This document shows, piece by piece, positions 24,678-32,568 of a stretch of DNA of 64,000 nucleotides (positions are counted from its first letter, which is position 1; every line of letters starts with the position of its first letter). The notes below the pieces were generated by a model. It had not been told where the DNA came from. It made no database searches and saw nothing but the letters and a program-made list of their open reading frames with translations. The stretch is from Fibrobacterales bacterium Fibro_02. GTDB lineage: Bacteria > Fibrobacterota > Fibrobacteria > Fibrobacterales > Fibrobacteraceae. Location: NCBI GenBank assembly GCA_001603905.1, contig LVAE01000091.1:1-64000 (forward strand). Reading direction: 5' to 3'. The translations under genes were made by a program, and so were the position numbers.

Positions 24678-26943
24678 TTCCGCGGCGCATGGAACTGAAT
24701 TGTACCGGGGAGTTTTGGCGTTTATCGCCGTTGTTTCGCGTGTTGTTGCGAGAATCGCGATTCTTGTTTCCGCCGCGGTCGTTGTTGAATTTGCGGTCGC
24801 TGTGGAAACTCTTGCGCTGCTCACCGTTGCCGAAATTACTGTTGCGGTTGTCGTCACGGAAGTCGCGGCGGTCGCGATTGTCTTCGCGGCGGCCTTCGCG
24901 GTTGTTGCCGCGGTTTTCACGAGAATCGCCGCCGTTGCTTCCGCTGTTGCCGAACTGTGCTGCGCGGCGTTCCTTGCGGGCGGAGTTTTCCCAGCGGCCC
25001 TTATCGCCGGATTTCTGCGGTACGATGGTGACTGCGCGCTGCTCGCGCTTTTGCTGTTCGCGCTGGCGGTAGTCTTCGTTTTCTTCGCGTTCCTTGCTCG
25101 GGAAGAATTCCTTGCCTTCGGCCTTCGCGCTGCGGCTTAAGAGTAGGCGACCGATCTTGCCGAGTTTGAGGCGTTCAAGCGTTGCGCGAATCTGCGGGCG
25201 ATTTTCGGGAATGTACCAGAAGAAGAACTGACGCTGGCTTCGTTTCTGTTCTGGCGTTTTCGCCACGTAAAGCGGCTTGCCGTCCGGCGTCATTTCGCTG
25301 TAGAACATTTCAGTAGCGATCGTCATCGGAGTGGGCGTAAAGTCCTGCACCTGTTCCAGTTGGAACCCGAGCTGCTTTGTCTCGAGTGCAAGTTCCGCCA
25401 TGTCGGCTTCGGTACATCCGGGGTGGCTACTGATAAAGTAAGGAATAATCTGCTGGCGCTTTCCGATGCGCTTGCATTCGTCGTCGAAGAATTCCTTGAA
25501 CTTATGGAATAGCGTAAAGCTCGGCTTGCGCATCAGCTTAAGAACAGCGTCGCTCGTATGTTCCGGGGCCACCTTCAGACGCCCGCTCACATGGTAGTCG
25601 ATGAGTTCGCGGGCGTATTCCTCGTGGTCGCGGATTAGTTCCTTGTCGTCGGTTTCTTGCAGCAGCATGTCGTAACGCACGCCGCTTCCAATGAACAAGT
25701 GCTTCACCTTCGGGTGGTTACGCACTTCGCGGTAAAGTTCCAAAAGCTCGTGATGGTGCGTGTCCATGTTGTCACAGACTTTTGGAGTCAGGCAACTGGG
25801 GCGTGCGCACTTTTGGCAACGGCTCGGGTCCTTGCCACGCATGTTATACATGTTGGCGCTCGGGCCTCCCAAATCGGTGATGGTGCCGGCAAAGCCGTCC
25901 ATCTTCGTAATCAGATCGACTTCGCGCAGGATGCTTTCGCGGCTACGGCTTGCGATGAACTTGCCCTGGTGAGCGTTGATGGCGCAAAAACTGCATCCGC
26001 CAAAACAGCCGCGGTGCGTGTTGATGCTGAACTTGATCATGTCGAACGCAGGCACGTTGCCGCGCTTTCTGTAACGCGGGTGCGGTTCGCGAGCGTAGGG
26101 GTATTCAAAGCTTTCGTCGAGTTCGCCGTATTCGAGCGGCGGGTACGCGGGGTTAATCACCACGGTCTGTTCCGCGACATCTTGCAGGATGCGGCGCTGG
26201 AACCACTTGTTGCATTCGATGTCCACCCTGCGGCAGTTCTCGATTTGATTCTTCTTGTTGGCGAGACATTCCTCGTAACTATAAAGGCGCAGGTCTTCCC
26301 ATTGCTTGCTTGTGGGAATTTCCCCCTTGGGCGCAAGGTAGGCGGTCTGCGGAATCGAATGCAGGCTGGAGAACGGTACGCCTTTCTTCAGGAGTCGCAC
26401 GATTTCTTTCAGCGGTTTTTCGCCCATGCCGTACACGAGAATGTCGGCTTGCGTGTCGAAAAGAATGCTCGGCTTAAGCTTGTCGCTCCAGTAATCGTAA
26501 TGCGTTACGCGGCGCAGGCTCGATTCGAGTCCGCCAATCAGCAGCGGAACGTCGGGGTAGAGCTTCTTTAAAATCTTAGCGTACGTGTAGGTCGCGTAAT
26601 CGGGGCGGAACCCTGCCTTGTTCCCCGGCGTAAAGGCGTCGTCACTGCGGAGGCGCTTGGCGGCAGTATAATGGTTCACCATGGAATCCATACCGCTCGA
26701 AATTGCGAAGAACATACGGGGCTTGCCGAGTTTCTTGAAGTCGCGCAAGTCATCGCGCCAGTTTGGCTGCGGGAGTATTGCCACGCGTAAGCCTTCGTGC
26801 TCGAAAAGGCGACCGACTACGGCATGCCCAAAGCAAGGGTGGTCCACGTAGGCGTCCGCGCTAATGATAATCACATCGACATAGTCCCAGCCGAGTTCCT
26901 CCAGGTCTTCTTTGCAGATGGGTAAAAAGCGCGGATCGTACAT
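24673..26943 (-). CDS. YgiQ family radical SAM protein with disordered basic tail
   Basis: The product is 756 residues. The UPF0313/YgiQ N-terminus (FLPICKEDLEELGWDYVDVIIISADAYVDHP) precedes a radical SAM core with CFGGCSFC, the three cysteines of the 4Fe-4S cluster. FSINTHRGC and SSHPGCTEADM are also typical. The reaction is unknown for this family. From about residue 645 a tail of over 100 residues is dominated by Arg, Asn, Asp, Gly and Ser (RENRGNNREGR-like), low in hydrophobics and probably disordered and RNA-binding. The start lies 35 bp from the divergent aminotransferase start. Confidence 0.9.
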   Translation of the reverse strand: MYDPRFLPICKEDLEELGWDYVDVIIISADAYVDHPCFGHAVVGRLFEHEGLRVAILPQPNWRDDLRDFKKLGKPRMFFAISSGMDSMVNHYTAAKRLRSDDAFTPGNKAGFRPDYATYTYAKILKKLYPDVPLLIGGLESSLRRVTHYDYWSDKLKPSILFDTQADILVYGMGEKPLKEIVRLLKKGVPFSSLHSIPQTAYLAPKGEIPTSKQWEDLRLYSYEECLANKKNQIENCRRVDIECNKWFQRRILQDVAEQTVVINPAYPPLEYGELDESFEYPYAREPHPRYRKRGNVPAFDMIKFSINTHRGCFGGCSFCAINAHQGKFIASRSRESILREVDLITKMDGFAGTITDLGGPSANMYNMRGKDPSRCQKCARPSCLTPKVCDNMDTHHHELLELYREVRNHPKVKHLFIGSGVRYDMLLQETDDKELIRDHEEYARELIDYHVSGRLKVAPEHTSDAVLKLMRKPSFTLFHKFKEFFDDECKRIGKRQQIIPYFISSHPGCTEADMAELALETKQLGFQLEQVQDFTPTPMTIATEMFYSEMTPDGKPLYVAKTPEQKRSQRQFFFWYIPENRPQIRATLERLKLGKIGRLLLSRSAKAEGKEFFPSKEREENEDYRQREQQKREQRAVTIVPQKSGDKGRWENSARKERRAAQFGNSGSNGGDSRENRGNNREGRREDNRDRRDFRDDNRNSNFGNGEQRKSFHSDRKFNNDRGGNKNRDSRNNTRNNGDKRQNSPVQFSSMRRGK

Positions 26944-26978
26944 AATGTGAAAGATAGCAAATTTCTATTTTTCCTCCC

Positions 26979-28142
26979 ATGAAACCTTTAAGCAATCGTA
27001 CGGAACATTTCACGGAATCGGTCATTCGTCATATGACGCGCATTGCGAACGCTTGCGGTGCAATCAACTTGTCGCAGGGTTTCCCGGATTTTGACCCGCC
27101 CAAGGCCTTGCAAGACCGCCTGGCCGAAGTGGCTCACACGGGGCCGCACCAGTACGCACTTACCATTGGCGCCCAGAATTTCCGCGAAGCCCTCTCAAAA
27201 AAGCAGGAGCATTTCAGCGGACTGCACTATGATCCGCAAACCGAAATGGTCATCACTTGCGGCAGTACCGAAGCCATGATGATCACGATGATGTCCGTCT
27301 GCAATCCGGGCAACAAGGTGGTCATCTTTTCGCCGTTCTACGAGAACTACACCGCCGATACGATTCTGAGTGGGGCGACTCCGATTTACGTGCCGCTCGA
27401 TCCGCACGATTTCACTTTCGATGCAAACGTCCTTGAAGATGCCATGAAGCAGCCGGGCGTGAAGGCGCTTGTGCTTTGCAATCCGTCGAACCCGAGCGGA
27501 AAAGTCTTTACCCGCGAAGAGTTGCAGATTATCGCCGACCTTGCCATTAAATATGATTTGTATGTAATCACCGACGAAGTCTACGAACACATCGTGTTTG
27601 CACCGCACCGTCATACTTATATTGCGACGCTCCCGGGCATGCGCGAACGTACCATCGAGTGTTCTAGCCTTTCCAAGAGCTATTCCATTACGGGCTGGCG
27701 CCTGGGCTACGTGCTCGCTGCTGAGCCCATCATGAACAACATCAAGAAAATTCACGACTTTACGGTGGTGGGCGCCGCCTCGCCGCTGCAAGAAACCGCA
27801 CTCACCGCTCTCAATTTCGGCGACGATTACTACGCGGAACTGCAGGCGCATTACACGCACATGAAGGAAATCTTCACCGGCGGCCTGCGCAATCTGGGTT
27901 TCAAGTTCACTGAACCGCAGGGTACGTACTTCGTGATGATGGATATCAGTGAATTCGGCTACAAGTCCGATGACCAGTTCTGTATCGACCTTGCGCAAAA
28001 GGTGGGCGTTGCCGCAGTGCCGGGTTCTAGCTTTTTCCGCGAACCGGTGAATCACCTGATCCGCTTCCATTTCGCCAAGAAAGACGAAACCCTCTACGAC
28101 GCGCTTAACCGTCTAGAGAGCCTTTGCAAGAAGCTGAAGTAA
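26979..28142 (+). CDS. class I/II aminotransferase (methionine/kynurenine type)
   Basis: The product is 387 residues. It is a fold type I PLP enzyme of the YbdL/KAT branch: INLSQGFPDFDPP, CNPSNPSGKVFTREEL, TDEVYEHIVF, and SSLSKSYSITGWRLGY with the PLP lysine at residue 233. Members transaminate methionine, glutamine or aromatic amino acids with 2-oxo acids and act in methionine salvage. The start is the ATG at 26979. CTATTTTTCCTCCC precedes it, without a ribosome-binding site of the usual sense. Confidence 0.9.
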   Translation: MKPLSNRTEHFTESVIRHMTRIANACGAINLSQGFPDFDPPKALQDRLAEVAHTGPHQYALTIGAQNFREALSKKQEHFSGLHYDPQTEMVITCGSTEAMMITMMSVCNPGNKVVIFSPFYENYTADTILSGATPIYVPLDPHDFTFDANVLEDAMKQPGVKALVLCNPSNPSGKVFTREELQIIADLAIKYDLYVITDEVYEHIVFAPHRHTYIATLPGMRERTIECSSLSKSYSITGWRLGYVLAAEPIMNNIKKIHDFTVVGAASPLQETALTALNFGDDYYAELQAHYTHMKEIFTGGLRNLGFKFTEPQGTYFVMMDISEFGYKSDDQFCIDLAQKVGVAAVPGSSFFREPVNHLIRFHFAKKDETLYDALNRLESLCKKLK

Positions 28143-28378
28143 TTCCTGTCTTCATCGTTGTCGTTTCTGATTCGTTCAATCCGATCCTAGACAGTCTGCT
28201 TTCGGCTTTGTCTTTCCGGCTTTTGAGACGGAATCTCTTCTGCTATAAGAAACATCTTGTTTCATAGAATTGATTAAAATTAAAAAAATGAGTAAAAATG
28301 CCTTGAAATTGGCATAAATATGCAATTTTTGTTTCATTATCACCTTTGAACGACTCGGAGGGTATTCTATCTTTCTGT
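28143..28378. promoter_or_regulatory. intergenic region before the TIGR02147 gene
   Basis: No gene is visible. A small inverted repeat, GAAACA-TCT-TGTTTC, lies at 28249-28263, and GCATA-AA-TATGC at about 28311-28322 lies in an AT-rich stretch that probably holds the promoter. GGAGGG at 28358-28363 is 15 nt from the nearest ATG. No terminator is seen after the aminotransferase. Confidence 0.35.
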
Positions 28379-29203
28379 ATGATGAAACCGATTTTTGAAT
28401 ACCGTGACTATCGCGAATATATGCGCGATTTTTACGAGGAACGCAAGCGTTGCTCCGCTTTTACGTGGCGCGAATTTGCGAAGCTCGCCGGATTTTCGTC
28501 ATCGGGATATCTGAAGCTGGTGTGCGATGGAAAGACCCGTCTGAGTCTCGCAGGAATCCCGCAGGTGGCTTCGGCGATGGAACTTGCCGGTTCGCACGCG
28601 GAATATTTTCGGCTGATGGTCGTTTTTAACGATGCGAAAAAGACAGAAGAAAAGCAGGCCGCCTTGGAACAAATGATGTCTGTCGCCGCCGAGAACAAGG
28701 TGGATGTTCTGGATGTCAATTCGTTCGCCTATTTTTCGTCGTGGCTCCACCCCGTGCTTCGTGAACTAGCCCCGATTATGCCGAATGCAAGGCCGCTGGA
28801 ATTTGCGCAGGCCTTGATTCCTCCTGTCCCTGCTGCCGATGTTCGCTATTCGCTTGAACTGCAAGAAAAACTGGGCCTCCTGAAAAAGGACAAGCACGGT
28901 CGCTACAGACAAGTGAATAAGGGCGTCTCCAGTTCGCGCGAGGTGAAGTCCGTTGCGGTCAAGAATATGCAAAAGCAGTTTGCGAGGCTTGCCGCCGATG
29001 CGCTGGACGAATGCTCCCTGGAAGAGCGCCACATTTCGGGGCTTACGATCGGCATCAGCCACCGCGCCTATGAACGCATTGCGCTGGAACTGGAAGCCTT
29101 TCGTCGCAAGGTGGCGGCGATCGTTTCTGCAGACGATGGTTACGACCGCGTCTATCGACTGAATTTACAACTGTTTCCGTTGAATCGGAAGAAGGAGAAG
29201 TAA
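28379..29203 (+). CDS. TIGR02147 family protein
   Basis: The product is 274 residues. It begins MMKPIFEYRDYREYMRDFYEERKRCSAFTWREFAKLAGFSSSGYLKLVCDGKTRLS, the hallmark of a family expanded in Fibrobacter and also present in Bdellovibrio and myxobacteria. The N-terminal part looks like a helix-turn-helix, and the C-terminal part (LTIGISHRAYERIALELEAFRRKV) is helical. The family is uncharacterised; a regulatory role is inferred. Two ATGs at 28379 and 28382 are equally plausible. The downstream lipoprotein gene starts 2 nt after the stop and so is almost certainly in the same operon. Confidence 0.85.
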   Translation: MMKPIFEYRDYREYMRDFYEERKRCSAFTWREFAKLAGFSSSGYLKLVCDGKTRLSLAGIPQVASAMELAGSHAEYFRLMVVFNDAKKTEEKQAALEQMMSVAAENKVDVLDVNSFAYFSSWLHPVLRELAPIMPNARPLEFAQALIPPVPAADVRYSLELQEKLGLLKKDKHGRYRQVNKGVSSSREVKSVAVKNMQKQFARLAADALDECSLEERHISGLTIGISHRAYERIALELEAFRRKVAAIVSADDGYDRVYRLNLQLFPLNRKKEK

Positions 29204-29204
29204 G

Positions 29205-30182
29205 ATGTTTGTCAAAAGAATTGTTGACATGGATTTTGCCGTTATTGCGATGGGCCTTGTCTGTGCCGCCATGCTCGCTGGCTGCGGAGGTTTTACCGAA
29301 GACACGAATACGGCGAATAGGGAATCCGCCGGGAATAGCGAATTGGGTACGCTCGTTGCGAAGAAGTATGCCGAGGCTCGGACGACCCAAACGGGCTTTG
29401 TGGCAGTCGACGAAAAGAGCGACTCCTTGACCCTCGTGCATGAAACCTTCGGTGGATGCCTAAAACAGGACGGACACTATGTATGGAATCCCGATTATTA
29501 TCACGCTGATTCGATAGCTTTCGGCTACCGCTTCAGTGGGGACTCGCTGTACCTTTCGCAACTGTATGAATCCGGGACGACCCGTGAATACGATACCTTC
29601 ATTTATTACGGTGGGGAAAACGGGAAACTGGATGGCGTGTGGCAACTTTTCCCGTGCCTGTATGTCGATGACCAATATGGATGCGTGAATGACGGCTACG
29701 AAAAATTCATGAAGATCGACGGAGACAAGGTGGAATTCCGCGCAGGCGATTTGCCTGGTTTCAACTATATGGAATCAGTCTTTATCAATGATTTGTTTGA
29801 TTATCTGGAGTATCAGCTCTCTATCATGATAACCGGCATCTTTTATAACGCCAATCTGGATAAAGAAAAGGAAGAATATGGCATTACGGTGACTTCGCAG
29901 ACGGATTCCGCGATGACGTTCACCTACGATAACCATACATTTGAGGTTGAATTGAAACACGTCAGTTATCATGACAGTGTCTCGGTGGTGGTAACTTCCG
30001 GCAGCATTCAGTGTATCGCAAGTTATAGGGAATTTAATGACATGACGCCTGAATTGTGCAATGATGGAAATTCAAAATATATGCGTGGGGATGATGAGGG
30101 CGCGTTGAGAGTTGAAAGGGATAATGAGATTGAGTTTGAAACGTGCATCGATTCGATTCTCGGACGCGAGCATCGTTTATGA
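29205..30182 (+). CDS. lipoprotein, mosaic paralogue 1
   Basis: The product is 325 residues. A signal peptide ends in the lipobox LAGC, so it is a lipoprotein of the envelope. The first residues after the Cys, GGFTEDTNTANRESAG, and on to LETFGGC are shared almost exactly with the next gene. The remainder is rich in Tyr, Asp and Gly and diverges strongly, apart from scattered motifs (LDGVW, NDGY, FETCIDSILGR). The fold looks beta-rich, and the family is unknown to me. AAGGAGAAG precedes the ATG. Cotranscription with the TIGR02147 gene suggests that gene controls it or acts with it. Confidence 0.8.
   Translation: MFVKRIVDMDFAVIAMGLVCAAMLAGCGGFTEDTNTANRESAGNSELGTLVAKKYAEARTTQTGFVAVDEKSDSLTLVHETFGGCLKQDGHYVWNPDYYHADSIAFGYRFSGDSLYLSQLYESGTTREYDTFIYYGGENGKLDGVWQLFPCLYVDDQYGCVNDGYEKFMKIDGDKVEFRAGDLPGFNYMESVFINDLFDYLEYQLSIMITGIFYNANLDKEKEEYGITVTSQTDSAMTFTYDNHTFEVELKHVSYHDSVSVVVTSGSIQCIASYREFNDMTPELCNDGNSKYMRGDDEGALRVERDNEIEFETCIDSILGREHRL
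29264..29452 (+). repeat. near-identical 5' segment shared by the two lipoprotein genes, copy 1
   Basis: This 189-bp stretch matches 30226-30414 with about four mismatches. It encodes the end of the signal peptide and the first 60 or so residues. Homology falls abruptly at its right edge. Confidence 0.85.
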
Positions 30183-30193
30183 GGAGGAATAAG

Positions 30194-31156
30194 ATGATTG
30201 CAAAGAAAATGCCGGCTTTTGCCTTTGCCGCCATGCTCGCTGGCTGCGGAGGTTTTACCGAAGACACGAATACGGCGAATAGGGAATCCGCCGGGAATGG
30301 CGAATTGGGTGCGCTCGTTGCGAAGAAGTATGCCGAGGCTCGGACGACCCAGACGGGCTTTGTGGCAGTCGACGAAAAGAGCGACTCCTTGACCCTCGTG
30401 CTTGAAACCTTCGGCGGTTGCTTCAAGAACGATAATACCCTTTCGTACAATTTTGACTATTACTATGCGGATAGCCATACCTTCGCGTATAGCTTCAGGG
30501 GTGATACCCTTTTGCTGACTTACCGTTATATACCGGACCCATACGAGGTAGACCAGGAAGAATACGACGAGTCTCTCGTACTGGTGGGTGGCTTGTCGGG
30601 CGAGTTAGATGGCGTGTGGTTTTTGACTCAGTGCCGGTATCGGGAAGACAGAATGTATTGCGACAATGACGGTTATGACACGTATTTAAAACTGGACGGC
30701 AATAAGGTCGAAGTCCGTGTCGCGGACCGCGAAGGTTACGACTACATGCAGACTGTCTTTGTGAACCAGCTGTTCGATTTCCTCGGGAATGGGGGCTCTG
30801 TCCAGCTCGAAACTCCCTATTACTATTCAAGTACGGAATTTGGTCAGGAACGCTCTGGCATCGTCATTCTAGAAAAGACGAATACCACGATGAAGTTTAC
30901 CCATGCCGATTTGACGTTCGACCTGAGCATAGATTACGCCCGCTATGGTGATAGCTTGCACGTAACGCTCAAGTCGGGTGACGTGAGTTGTGTGGGGACG
31001 GTCCGCGAAATGGACGATGTCCTGCCTGAAGTATGCTCTGTCGACAATGAGGCTTACTTATGGAAGTCGGACTCGGGCGCATATACGTACGAACGGAAGA
31101 ATTCTCGTGAATTTGAAACCTGTATTGACGGAATTCTTGGACGCAATCAAGAATAA
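30194..31156 (+). CDS. lipoprotein, mosaic paralogue 2
   Basis: The product is 320 residues from the ATG at 30194, preceded by GAGGAGGAAT. Lipobox LAGC follows FAFAAM. The first 70 residues are nearly those of paralogue 1; the following 250 residues are only distantly alike but keep LDGVW, NDGYDTYLKLDGNKVE and FETCIDGILGR, so both belong to one family. It starts 11 nt after the stop of paralogue 1. The gene converges on queH with 3 bp between stop codons and no visible terminator. Confidence 0.8.
   Translation: MIAKKMPAFAFAAMLAGCGGFTEDTNTANRESAGNGELGALVAKKYAEARTTQTGFVAVDEKSDSLTLVLETFGGCFKNDNTLSYNFDYYYADSHTFAYSFRGDTLLLTYRYIPDPYEVDQEEYDESLVLVGGLSGELDGVWFLTQCRYREDRMYCDNDGYDTYLKLDGNKVEVRVADREGYDYMQTVFVNQLFDFLGNGGSVQLETPYYYSSTEFGQERSGIVILEKTNTTMKFTHADLTFDLSIDYARYGDSLHVTLKSGDVSCVGTVREMDDVLPEVCSVDNEAYLWKSDSGAYTYERKNSREFETCIDGILGRNQE
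30226..30414 (+). repeat. near-identical 5' segment shared by the two lipoprotein genes, copy 2
   Basis: This is the second copy of the 189-bp conserved block at 29264-29452, offset by 962 bp. The shared block includes synonymous positions, unlike the rest of the two genes. Confidence 0.85.
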
Positions 31157-31159
31157 CGC

Positions 31160-31870
31160 TCAGCGCGATTCTTCGCGCTTCTCCGCGTCGCGCTTGGAAT
31201 ACACGCAGCCACAGTAATTCTGCCGGTACAGATTGTATTCGGCAGAAAGCTGGATGGAACGCTTGTAACCGCCTTTCTTCTTGAAGTCGCTGGGCAGGCG
31301 GCGGATGCCGTAGATGTCGCATTGTTCCTGCACCACCTCGTTCAGCACCTGTGCATTCTTCATGGGGCTAATCGTGAGCGTGGTGGTGAAGTATTCGCAG
31401 TCCAGTTCCTTGGCGAGGCGGGCCGATTCGGCGAGGCGTAACTCGAAACACTTGCGGCAGCGCGCGCCTCCTTCGGGCTCATTTTCGAGTCCACGGACGG
31501 TGTCGTAGAATTTTTTCGGGTCGTATTCACCTTCAATCAGCGTGACCGGATACTTCGTCTTGAATTCGGCAACGAACCGCTTGATTTCTTCGACGCGGTG
31601 GCGGTATTCTTCGTCAGGCGCGATATTCGGATTGTAGTAGAAAAGCGTAATCTTGAAATACTGCGACAGGTATTCGATGGTGTAGCTGCTGCACGGCGCA
31701 CAGCAGGCATGCAGCAAAAGCGTCGGCACTTCGCCGGTGCGTTCCAGCCTGCGGATGATGTAATCCAGGTCGCGCTGGTAATTATGCTTGGGATGGCCTT
31801 TGTCATGCCCGACTTGGTCGGGCATCTCCTTTTCGCGCTGAACAATGTGCGTTTGATCCTTTTCGGCCAT
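31160..31870 (-). CDS. queH: epoxyqueuosine reductase QueH
   Basis: The product is 236 residues. The last step of queuosine synthesis, reduction of epoxyqueuosine in tRNA, is done by QueH in organisms lacking QueG. Diagnostic motifs are LLLHACCAPCSSYTIEYL, GGARCRKCFELRLAESARLA and FTTTLTISPMKN, with cysteines for the iron-sulfur and metal site. The N-terminal 25 residues (with MPDQVGHDKGHPKHN) are not part of the conserved domain and are encoded by a dispersed palindromic repeat. The true start could be the ATG at 31825 inside the repeat, or 31870. It is 3 bp downstream of the membrane protein gene. Confidence 0.92.
   Translation of the reverse strand: MAEKDQTHIVQREKEMPDQVGHDKGHPKHNYQRDLDYIIRRLERTGEVPTLLLHACCAPCSSYTIEYLSQYFKITLFYYNPNIAPDEEYRHRVEEIKRFVAEFKTKYPVTLIEGEYDPKKFYDTVRGLENEPEGGARCRKCFELRLAESARLAKELDCEYFTTTLTISPMKNAQVLNEVVQEQCDIYGIRRLPSDFKKKGGYKRSIQLSAEYNLYRQNYCGCVYSKRDAEKREESR
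31802..31833. repeat. GTCAT-type palindrome in the 5' coding end of queH
   Basis: ATGCCCGAC (31805-31813), TTG, GTCGGGCAT (31817-31825) form a perfect 9-bp stem with flanks GTC and CTCC. The same element with two compensated base pairs lies at 58814-58846. Here it is read through in frame. Confidence 0.8.
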
Positions 31871-31873
31871 ATA

Positions 31874-32266
31874 TTACTCCCAGCTTAAAGTGCCAAAAGC
31901 CGTAATCCAGAAGCAGATACTAGTCACGACGGCGAAGCTTCCCATCACGGTGCGTTCCTTGTGGGCGGTGCTGAAGAGGACCGTCGCGGTATAGAACGTG
32001 AGGTACAGCGCAAAGAAGAACGCGAGAATGCGCGTCACCATAAACGGGATAATCTCGGGCAGAACATGCCCCGCCGAAAGCAACACGAAAAGGGCGACGA
32101 ACTGCATCGTGGTCGGCACGATGAAAGCCTTGCGGACCTCGGGCGGAATCACCTTGTAGCGGGCGTTCATGGCGTAGGCGCCGAGCGGGGCTCCACAGGC
32201 GAGCGCAATGTTCAAGGCGATGGAGGGCAGAAAGGCGATTGCCCCGATGATGGTTGCAATAATCAT
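31874..32266 (-). CDS. small integral membrane protein, unknown function
   Basis: The product is 130 residues with four predicted membrane helices (about 1-22, 47-68, 72-96 and 106-126). I do not recognise the family. The first helix pair is separated by a short polar loop, AMNARYKVIPPEVRKAF. It stands 3 bp before queH and is likely cotranscribed with it, which hints at no more than a shared promoter. CTAAATTCTATTTTTTCGC precedes the ATG at 32266 and may be a start-proximal promoter. Confidence 0.65.
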   Translation of the reverse strand: MIIATIIGAIAFLPSIALNIALACGAPLGAYAMNARYKVIPPEVRKAFIVPTTMQFVALFVLLSAGHVLPEIIPFMVTRILAFFFALYLTFYTATVLFSTAHKERTVMGSFAVVTSICFWITAFGTLSWE

Positions 32267-32292
32267 TAGCGAAAAAATAGAATTTAGTCCGC

Positions 32293-32339
32293 CGAAAAAA
32301 AAGGACGGCCCCGGGTAAAGGAGGTAACCTAGGGCCGTC
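32293..32339 (-). terminator. minus-strand terminator/attenuator upstream of the queH operon
   Basis: GACGGCCC (32304-32311) pairs with GGGCCGTC (32332-32339). On the minus strand the hairpin is followed by C and eight T. No minus-strand gene lies upstream of it, so it ends an untranslated RNA or attenuates a long leader. I looked for a preQ1 signature in the 100 nt upstream and did not see one. Confidence 0.6.
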
Positions 32340-32469
32340 AGGGAGTGTTTGGGTGCCTATAAAATAGATTTTCAGGTCTGGAAAAACTATGTCCATGGAG
32401 AAAATCGCGTTTACCGAAGTAAACAGGTTTGTATACATCGGCTAAGGCCTTATTTATCGGCGAATGCCT

Positions 32470-32487
32470 GTGTGATTTTGCTCACAC
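32470..32487. promoter_or_regulatory. CRP-like operator
   Basis: GTGTGA-TTTTGC-TCACAC is a perfect palindrome with the TGTGA-N6-TCACA pattern of CRP/FNR-superfamily sites. It is 81 bp before the ATG of the nitrilase-fold gene, a plausible activator position. The 300 bp between 32266 and 32569 otherwise hold only the minus-strand terminator and T-rich DNA. Confidence 0.5.
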
Positions 32488-32568
32488 GCGGGGGCTGCAA
32501 ATTTTGTGTCGAGTGCACCACTATTTTCCCTTTTTCTTTTTTTTGTTTTTATTTTTTAGTTACTACTT

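Noticed and set aside
29205-30194. Frameshift fusing the two lipoprotein genes
   Set aside because: Each has its own ribosome-binding site, signal peptide and lipobox; the open frames merely overlap because the second extends upstream of its true start.
32340-32440. preQ1 riboswitch upstream of the queH operon
   Set aside because: The A-rich tail and short hairpin of known preQ1 classes are not visible on the minus strand.
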